From positions 121,416 through 185,415 of the forward strand of contig NZ_JARGYC010000001.1 of assembly GCF_029168335.1 (NCBI RefSeq): a stretch of 64,000 nt of DNA, read 5' to 3'. This document shows, one piece after another, positions 58,480-64,000 of this stretch. The position numbers and the translations under genes were made by a program. The notes below the pieces were generated by a model, which was given only the letters and a program-made list of their open reading frames with translations, did no database searches and had not been told where the DNA came from. How positions within the stretch are numbered: position 1 is the first letter of the stretch; every line of letters begins with the position of its first letter. The DNA is from Psychromarinibacter sediminicola. GTDB lineage: Bacteria; Pseudomonadota; Alphaproteobacteria; Rhodobacterales; Rhodobacteraceae.

Positions 58480-59206
58480 CAGGTGCAGCGGAGGATGCAG
58501 GGGATCGGGGTGCTCCGTTGGGGGCGGTGACATTGGAGACGGGTGGCATTGACCCAAGGACGAACGACGCCTGCCCGTCTTGGTACTATGTTTGGGATCG
58601 CCTGTCGGCCAGCGTCCTGGGCGCCGGTGGCTACGTCTTCGCCTATCAGACGCGGCCATGGGTCCTGTTGAACCGGGCCAACAGCCTCTGCTTGACGTAG
58701 GCAACGACCGGCATCGTCGCCTTCGCGCACATCATGCATCGATCGGTGCTGGTCGGTCGCGCCGGAAACGTATGACACGGGGGTGCGGGGGGCTGGGTCG
58801 GGGGCGCACCACGGCGGTCCCGCGACGCGCCTTCCCGATTTGCGACCGCAGGGATCGCCCGGGCCGGAATGGCCGGCCCCAAATGCGCGGTGAGACTGGG
58901 GCTCAAAACTTCCGATCGATCGCGCGTCTGTTGCGAGTTTGCGTTATCGGGGGTTTGCGGCGGACAAACAGCCAGAACCGAGAAATCGAGTTGTTCCTAG
59001 ACTTAACGAAATCAAGTGCTTACACTGCATTCCCCGAATACGGATAGCCAGTTTATTTTCGGACAATGGATATTTTTTTGTGACCTGCCGAACCCGAAAC
59101 GAAGTTCGCGCTTCAGTGTTTCCCTTGGCGGAGGGGCTTCCGTGATGCGCATAAGAGCCCGGGGTCCGCGCGAAGTCCGGCGCCATAGCCCGGCGCCTGC
59201 CGCCCC
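58480..59206. other. 727-base region without a convincing gene; candidate promoter inside
   Basis: None of the frames here has protein-like composition or a good start. GC falls from left to right, and 58980-59100 is AT-rich. A TAGACT (58998-59003) and TACACT (59021-59026) with a 17-base spacer form the best promoter candidate for the genes from 59207 onward. The region may hold remnants of older genes lost during rearrangement of the polysaccharide locus. Confidence 0.5.
58998..59026 (+). promoter_or_regulatory. Candidate promoter of the sulfur-sugar cluster
   Basis: TAGACT and TACACT boxes, each matching four of six consensus positions, are 17 bases apart in an AT-rich stretch about 180 bases before the first coding frame of the cluster. 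Confidence 0.35.
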
Positions 59207-59634
59207 ATGACCCACATCGAGTTTGTCTTTGTTCATAGTTACTCCAGCTCCGCGGCAAATTGGCAGGAGGTCGTCATCGGGGGGCTGGGCGCTTGGGACG
59301 ACTGAACCGAGGGGAGATGCTGGCACGCGACCTGGATGTCGCCGTGATCGCCAATGATGCTCGAGACGAGAATAACGCCGCGCTCTACGAAGCGCGCGGT
59401 ATTCGTAATCTTGGAACAGCCTTGAGGACCCGCGACGAGGTCGTCTCGGCGCTCGCACATAGCCGGACGGGCGAGGTATTGTTCGTCTCTTCGCCGGATC
59501 ACCTTCCGCGGGTGGTGAGGGATGCAATGGCGCAAGGTGGCACGCGCGCCCTCTTTGCTGCCTCCGACGTGCCGTTTTCCGCCTACGGACCCGGCCAGGT
59601 GGATATCCGCGAGCCGGCTCACAGGAAGAGCTGA
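59207..59634 (+). pseudogene. Possible YdcF/DUF218-like gene with frame disruption
   Basis: From the ATG at 59207 one frame reads MTHIEFVFVHSYSSSAANWQ and on to a stop at 59305. The next frame over then carries a protein-like sequence to 59634, RGEMLARDLDVAVIANDARD, with VLFVSSPDHLPRVVRDAM resembling the terminal motif of YdcF-type proteins, and a VPFSAYGPGQVDIREPAHR end. No good start exists for the second frame before its conserved part, so a single-base frameshift near 59290-59300 is a fair explanation. It could instead be one short intact gene starting at a TTG near 59287. It ends eight bases before cysH. Function not assigned. Confidence 0.4.
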
Positions 59635-59642
59635 GGTAGACC

Positions 59643-60452
59643 ATGGCCCAGGACGACTATGGACCGGTATGGAGAGATGCTGGTACCGACGCTAGCTCCA
59701 TGAACAGTTGGCCTTCTGGGGGCATTGACGAGATACTGTCCGAGCTCCAAGAACGGTACGTTCCGGACATGGCGCATCTGGATATCCCGGGCCTTCTCAA
59801 AGACACAAAGCTTGGCAGGACGGCAATCGTCTCTTCATTTGGCGCAGAAAGCGTGGTCCTGCTGCACTACGTCGTGAGTGTTCTACCGGATATTCCTGTC
59901 CTCTTTCTGGATACGGGAAAACACTTTCCAGAAACGCTAGCCTATCGCGACGAGGTCGCCGACGCGCTTGGGCTCAACCTCCAGGTGGCCACGCCTGATT
60001 CAAGCCTTCTGGAAAAAGAAGATCCTTACGGCGTGCTATATGGCCGAGATCCCAACGCGTGCTGTACGATCCGCAAGACCTTCCCGTTGCAGGATGCGAT
60101 TGCGCCATTCGATAGCTGGATTTCGGGGCGCAAACGCTATCAGGGCGCCTCGCGCGCGGCGCTGCCGATCCTCGAGCGCGATGGCGAGAAGATTAAGATC
60201 AATCCCATGGCCTCCTGGTTGGAAAGCGATGTCCGCGCGTACTTTGCGCGCCACGACTTGCCGCGACACCCTCTCGAAGCGAACGGCTATCCATCGATCG
60301 GATGTGCCCCCTGCACACAGCCCGTGGCGGCTGGCGACGATCAACGCGCCGGACGGTGGGCGCATATGCCGGATAAGACGGAATGCGGCATCCACCTCGG
60401 TCCGGATGGGCGCTTCGTCCGATCGGCGCAAGATAGACGAGAAGGTGAGTGA
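59643..60452 (+). CDS. cysH: Assimilatory APS/PAPS reductase (sulfite-forming)
   Basis: A 269-residue CysH-family reductase. The PP-loop-like AIVSSFGAESVVLLHYV and FLDTGKHFPETLAYRDE are typical. The cysteine pairs NACCTIRK and GCAPC mark the [4Fe-4S]-containing branch that uses adenylylsulfate (APS), and the catalytic cysteine is in the terminal KTECGIHLG. It makes sulfite, the sulfur donor for UDP-sulfoquinovose synthase encoded two genes on. Codon use is less GC-rich than in the rest of the window. A second ATG at 59700 is possible as a start. Confidence 0.9.
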   Translation: MAQDDYGPVWRDAGTDASSMNSWPSGGIDEILSELQERYVPDMAHLDIPGLLKDTKLGRTAIVSSFGAESVVLLHYVVSVLPDIPVLFLDTGKHFPETLAYRDEVADALGLNLQVATPDSSLLEKEDPYGVLYGRDPNACCTIRKTFPLQDAIAPFDSWISGRKRYQGASRAALPILERDGEKIKINPMASWLESDVRAYFARHDLPRHPLEANGYPSIGCAPCTQPVAAGDDQRAGRWAHMPDKTECGIHLGPDGRFVRSAQDRREGE

Positions 60453-60456
60453 GGAA

Positions 60457-61443
60457 ATGAACTGGCTGATCACGGGCGGATGCGGCTTTATTGGCCGCGC
60501 ACTGATTGAGCATCTTCTGCACGAGGGCGGGCACGCGATCCGGGTTCTCGACAATCTCTCGGTGGGCACACGAGAAGATCTGCGGCAAGTCACGCTCTTT
60601 GCAGAGCTTGACTCTCAATGTGAAAAGTCAGCCTGGGCGGAAGGTGTTGCGCTTATTGAGGGAGATATTCTGGATGAAGGAGCGGTGGCACGGGCGGTTT
60701 CGGACGCTGACATCGTCGTGCATCTTGCCGCGAACACGGGTGTCGCCCCCTCGGTAGAAGACCCGATGAGCGACTGCCGTACGAATGTGATAGGGACGCT
60801 CAATATGCTTGAAGCGTGCCGAAGGTTGAGCGCGGGGCGCTTTGTGTTCGCCTCTTCGGGCGCGCCGCTTGGGGTCCAGGTTCCGCCCCTTCATGAAGAG
60901 ATGGCGCCCCATCCCGCCTCACCCTATGGGGCCTCCAAGCTCGCCGGCGAGGGCTACTGTTCCGCTTATTACCATTGTTTCGGGGTTGAGACGGTGGTGC
61001 TGCGGTTCGGGAACGTCTACGGAGAAGGCTCGGGCCATAAGCAATCGGTGGTGGCGAAGTTCATCAAGCAGGCGCTGGCGGGTGAACGGCTGGAAATCTA
61101 CGGCGACGGGACACAGACGCGGGATTTCATCCATATTTCCGATCTGATCGACGCGATCGTGCGGTCGGCAACCGTTTCGCGGGTGGGTGGGGAAACTTTT
61201 CAAGTCGCGACGGCCCAAGAGACAACCGTTGCCGAAATGACGGAAACCTTGCTTGCGGCCATGCGTGCGGAACACGTAACGGTGCCTGAAACCTTTTTCG
61301 GGCCGAAGCGAGACGGGGACGTGATGCGGAACTACTCGGACACGAGCAAGGCAAAAGAGTTGCTCGGGTGGGTATCACAGGTGCCGCTCGAAGACGGCCT
61401 GCGGCGAACCATCCGCTATTTCGTCGCAGCTGATGCCGCTTGA
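60457..61443 (+). CDS. NDP-sugar epimerase/dehydratase (extended SDR)
   Basis: A 328-residue extended short-chain dehydrogenase. The NAD site WLITGGCGFIGRALIEHLL, the LAANTGVAPSVEDP loop, the FASSGAPLG Ser and YGASK (Tyr and Lys) catalytic residues, and NVYGEGSGHKQSVVAKFIKQAL place it with UDP-glucose 4-epimerase-like enzymes. The sugar cannot be fixed from sequence. It starts four bases after cysH with a gagga site. Lower GC than the chromosome average seen here. Confidence 0.88.
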   Translation: MNWLITGGCGFIGRALIEHLLHEGGHAIRVLDNLSVGTREDLRQVTLFAELDSQCEKSAWAEGVALIEGDILDEGAVARAVSDADIVVHLAANTGVAPSVEDPMSDCRTNVIGTLNMLEACRRLSAGRFVFASSGAPLGVQVPPLHEEMAPHPASPYGASKLAGEGYCSAYYHCFGVETVVLRFGNVYGEGSGHKQSVVAKFIKQALAGERLEIYGDGTQTRDFIHISDLIDAIVRSATVSRVGGETFQVATAQETTVAEMTETLLAAMRAEHVTVPETFFGPKRDGDVMRNYSDTSKAKELLGWVSQVPLEDGLRRTIRYFVAADAA

Positions 61444-61473
61444 ATTTTGATTTTGATACAGGAGAAACGACAT

Positions 61474-62622
61474 ATGCGGGTACTCATTTTGGGGGGTGAC
61501 GGGTATCTCGGCTGGCCCACGGCGATGGATTTCGCGGCCGCGGGGCACGAGATCATGGTGGCGGACAACTATATGCGTCGCCATATTGCCGAGGCAACGG
61601 ATAGCGATGCCCTTATTGGTGCACCGAGCCTCAGTGAACGTGCCGCCATCTTCGAGGCTGTCACCGGTAAGGCGATTACGGTGCGCATCGCAGATCTGTC
61701 GAACCCCGAAGAGATGTTCGACCTAGTGCGGGAGATGCGGCCCGACACGATCGTGCACTACGCCGAACAGCCCTCCGCGCCCTATTCGATGCGCGGCTTC
61801 CGCGAAGCCCGGGAAACCTTCCAGAACAATCTTGATGTCACTTTTAACTGCATTTGGGCAGTGAAGGATCATGCGCCTGAGGCCCATATCATCAAGCTTG
61901 GAACGATGGGCGAATACGGCACTCCGAACATCGACATCGAGGAAGGCTGGATCGAGATCGAGCACAAAGGACGCAAAGATACCTTCTTGTATCCGCGTGC
62001 CGCCGGCTCTCTATATCACACGACCAAGGTGCTCGATACGGACCTGCTGTGGTTCTACGTACGAACCCATGGTCTTCGGGTGACGGACCTGATGCAGGGA
62101 CCAGTTTACGGGATATCGACGGACGAAGCGGACCTCGACCCGCGTCTTTGCCCGAACTTCCACTATGATGATATCTTCGGCACGGTTGTGAACCGCTTTC
62201 TGGTGCAAGCGGTGGCCGGCGTTCCGCTTACCGTCTACGGCGGCGGCGGCCAGACGCGCGGCTATCTCAACCTTCGCGACACGCTGCAATGCGTGCGGCT
62301 GGCCGCCGAAAATTCCGCAAAGCCGGGCGAACTACGCATCTTCAACCAGCTGACCGAGACGTTCACCGTCAACGAACTGGCCGAGCGCGTCCAGCAGGCC
62401 GGAAACCAGCTGGGTCTGAATGTCGAGATCAAATCGATCGCCAACCCTCGCAAGGAGAAAGAAGAGCATTACTACAACCCGGTTCACAGCGGGCTCAAGG
62501 ATCTTGGCCTGCAACCGCATTACATGACTGACGCAGTGCTCGGGGCCATGCTGGAACGGATCCTGGAAAACCGCGACCGCATCGTCGCGGACCGCATCAT
62601 GCCCCGCGTGCGCTGGAGTTGA
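61474..62622 (+). CDS. sqdB: UDP-sulfoquinovose synthase (SqdB/SQD1-like)
   Basis: A 382-residue SDR enzyme that combines UDP-glucose and sulfite into UDP-sulfoquinovose. Diagnostic segments match plant SQD1 and bacterial SqdB: MRVLILGGDGYLGWPTAMDF, YAEQPSAPYSM, the catalytic Thr in KLGTMGEYGTPN, YHTTK, FHYDDIFGTVVNRFLVQA, LTVYGGGGQTRGYLNLRD and the terminal EEHYYNPVHSGL. The ATG at 61474 has an aggaga site. Known uses are sulfolipid headgroups and some sulfonated glycans; the polysaccharide context suggests the latter. Confidence 0.93.
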   Translation: MRVLILGGDGYLGWPTAMDFAAAGHEIMVADNYMRRHIAEATDSDALIGAPSLSERAAIFEAVTGKAITVRIADLSNPEEMFDLVREMRPDTIVHYAEQPSAPYSMRGFREARETFQNNLDVTFNCIWAVKDHAPEAHIIKLGTMGEYGTPNIDIEEGWIEIEHKGRKDTFLYPRAAGSLYHTTKVLDTDLLWFYVRTHGLRVTDLMQGPVYGISTDEADLDPRLCPNFHYDDIFGTVVNRFLVQAVAGVPLTVYGGGGQTRGYLNLRDTLQCVRLAAENSAKPGELRIFNQLTETFTVNELAERVQQAGNQLGLNVEIKSIANPRKEKEEHYYNPVHSGLKDLGLQPHYMTDAVLGAMLERILENRDRIVADRIMPRVRWS

Positions 62623-62627
62623 GCCGG

Positions 62628-63656
62628 ATGAAGCGTTTCAAAGACAAGACAGTTTTGGTCACTGGTTCATGCGGCACAGTTGGCGCCGAATTGGTTCGGC
62701 AGCTCGTGAAAAGCGAAACATCGCATGTCGTCTGCATCGACAACAACGAAACTGACCTCTTCTTCCAGATTGAGCAATACCGGGCAAGCGGCAAGGTCTC
62801 GGGCCACCTCGCGGATATCCGCGATCGTGAAGCGCTGAAACTCAGGTTGCGCGGCGTGGAAGTTGTACTGCATGCCGCCGCGCTCAAGCATGTCGGCCTT
62901 TGCGAGGACAGTCCAGCCCAGGCCATTGCCACTAATATTCAGGGAACGCAGAATGTAATTGATGCTGCGCAGGAAAATGGCGTCGAACGTGTTATTTTTA
63001 CTTCGTCAGACAAGGCCGTGAACCCCACCAACGTCATGGGGACCTCAAAACTGATGGGCGAGCGGCTGATGACGGCGGCGTCGGAGACCACGGCAAACGG
63101 GTTGGACCTGCGTGCGCGTAACACCGGCACGATCTTCGCCTCTACACGGTTCGGCAATGTATTGGGCTCGCGCGGGTCGGTGGTGCCGCTGTTTCGCCGC
63201 CAGATCGAAGCGGGCGGGCCGATCACCTTAACCGACCGGCAGATGACACGCTTCATCATGACGCTGGAAGAGGCGGTGCGGCTGGTGCTCGATTCGGTCT
63301 GGCTAGCCAGCGGCGGCGAGGTGATGGTGACCAAAATGCCGGTCGCGCGGATTGAGGATATCGCCCTCGTGATGCGCAACGAATTGGCAGGTGACCGCAA
63401 TATAGAGATCATCGAAATCGGCGCCAAGCCCGGCGAAAAAATGTATGAAGAATTGATGAATGACGAAGAAGTTCGTCGCACCTTCGAATATGAGAACTTC
63501 TTCGTGGTAACATCAGCCTTTGCTGATCTATCAAATGAGCAATACATTTATCTTAGAGGCGCGCCAACTGCTGCCTTCCCTTACAATTCCGCTGTAGAAT
63601 CTGCAATGACGTATAATGAACTCAAGAGCTATCTGGTTGAACGGGGCTTGACGTAG
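62628..63656 (+). CDS. CapD/FlaA1-type nucleotide-sugar 4,6-dehydratase
   Basis: A 342-residue soluble SDR of the polysaccharide biosynthesis CapD family. It has TVLVTGSCGTVGAELVRQL, HAAALKHVGLCEDSP, and FTSSDKAVNPTNVMGTSKLMGE, where Met replaces the usual catalytic Tyr (M-x3-K), as is normal in this family. Likely substrate is UDP-GlcNAc or a related sugar. It lacks the membrane domain of full-length CapD/WbpM. The ATG at 62628 is preferred over the TTG at 62619, which overlaps the sqdB stop. Confidence 0.88.
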   Translation: MKRFKDKTVLVTGSCGTVGAELVRQLVKSETSHVVCIDNNETDLFFQIEQYRASGKVSGHLADIRDREALKLRLRGVEVVLHAAALKHVGLCEDSPAQAIATNIQGTQNVIDAAQENGVERVIFTSSDKAVNPTNVMGTSKLMGERLMTAASETTANGLDLRARNTGTIFASTRFGNVLGSRGSVVPLFRRQIEAGGPITLTDRQMTRFIMTLEEAVRLVLDSVWLASGGEVMVTKMPVARIEDIALVMRNELAGDRNIEIIEIGAKPGEKMYEELMNDEEVRRTFEYENFFVVTSAFADLSNEQYIYLRGAPTAAFPYNSAVESAMTYNELKSYLVERGLT

Positions 63657-63776
63657 AGGCTTACATCACGAGTGGTTCTGACCTTTCTTGCCTGAAACAT
63701 GGACGATACAGCATTTCTATCTGGAGAATCGAATTTGATGACAACAGGGCTTTGTGCTATTTTGCTGATGCTGGAT

Positions 63777-64000
63777 TCACTTATCAAGTGCGACACCGAG
63801 GTTTTGAGCGAAAGCCTCGATCTGCGTCTGGAAGCCGAGGCATTTCCGCGGGGTTGAGTTGAGCATCCAGACGATGTCGTCGATGTCGGTGTCGTCGTAG
63901 TCGAAGAGCCTGGTCGTGCGCGGCAGGTCGCGGCGCAGGAGGCCGTTGCCGTTCTCGATGCCGCCGCGCTGCCAGGGGCTGTGCGGGTCGCAGAAGTAGG
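63777..64000 (-). mobile_element. IS30-family transposase, C-terminal part (continues beyond window)
   Basis: Reading the - strand from the right edge, about 74 residues are visible: YFCDPHSPWQRGGIENGNG, LLRRDLPRTTRLFDYDD, DIDDIVWMLNSTPRKCLGF and a terminal LGVALDK. These are the DDE-domain Glu region and the end of IS30-family transposases. The rest of the gene and at least one element end lie outside. The 120 bases between the dehydratase stop and this gene show no convincing CDS, so the element may have cut a following polysaccharide gene. Confidence 0.88.

Overview
The window looks like a chromosomal segment of a GC-rich alphaproteobacterium, most likely a marine or halotolerant member of the Rhodobacterales (Roseobacter group). 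The evidence is the very high GC content over most of its length, a nuo operon with the accessory genes typical of that order (families like DUF5333 and DUF5337, and an extended NuoE), the run birA-coaX-rnj attached to the 3' end of nuo, an ectoine operon with its own aspartokinase and MarR regulator, and a TRAP transporter. This is inference from gene content; no 16S gene is present.

Positions 1-22.3k hold most of the complex I operon in order: nuoD, E, F, G, H, I, J, K, L, M, N, all on the + strand and tightly packed. Unusual passengers are interleaved: a partial sulfotransferase-like gene, two predicted lipoproteins, two small secreted proteins, a secreted protein with two tandem repeats, a membrane protein that shares a C-terminal domain with NuoE, paired DUF3291-like genes and a carboxymuconolactone-decarboxylase-like gene. 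The operon runs on into birA, coaX and rnj. A double palindrome lies between nuoI and the next gene. From 22.3k to 29.4k there are mostly single housekeeping genes: OsmC-type peroxidase, PilZ protein, DEAD-box helicase, PCu(A)C-like copper protein, release factor 3 and several small secreted or membrane proteins.

From 29.4k to 34.6k is a compact three-gene accessory island: a SARP-type regulator with a TPR-like C-terminus, a divergent PAP2/haloperoxidase-like enzyme whose N-terminus is a run of Met-Gly-Arg tripeptides, and a convergent S8 protease without an obvious signal peptide. From 34.6k to 39.2k is ectR-ectABC-ask, which makes ectoine, with a recognisable promoter and an operator over its -10 region. 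A terminator and three variant palindromes close it.

From 50.2k down to 39.3k on the - strand runs an overlapping chain: IclR regulator, thioesterase, CoA-transferase, carboxylase beta subunit, a small ORF, carboxylase alpha subunit, then a YhaO/YhaN (SbcD/SbcC-like) pair. Divergently, 50.4k-56.0k encodes an acyl-CoA synthetase, a MaoC-like dehydratase and a TRAP transporter. Together these read as uptake and CoA-dependent catabolism of an unidentified organic acid.

From 56.4k to 63.7k lies a surface polysaccharide region whose right half has visibly lower GC: an undecaprenyl-phosphate sugar transferase, a NusG/RfaH-like factor divergent from an EPS-type MarR regulator, then an APS reductase, an NDP-sugar epimerase, a UDP-sulfoquinovose synthase and a CapD-type dehydratase. 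APS reductase makes sulfite, which is the substrate of the sulfoquinovose synthase, so this locus may build a sulfonated polysaccharide. The window ends inside an IS30-type transposase.
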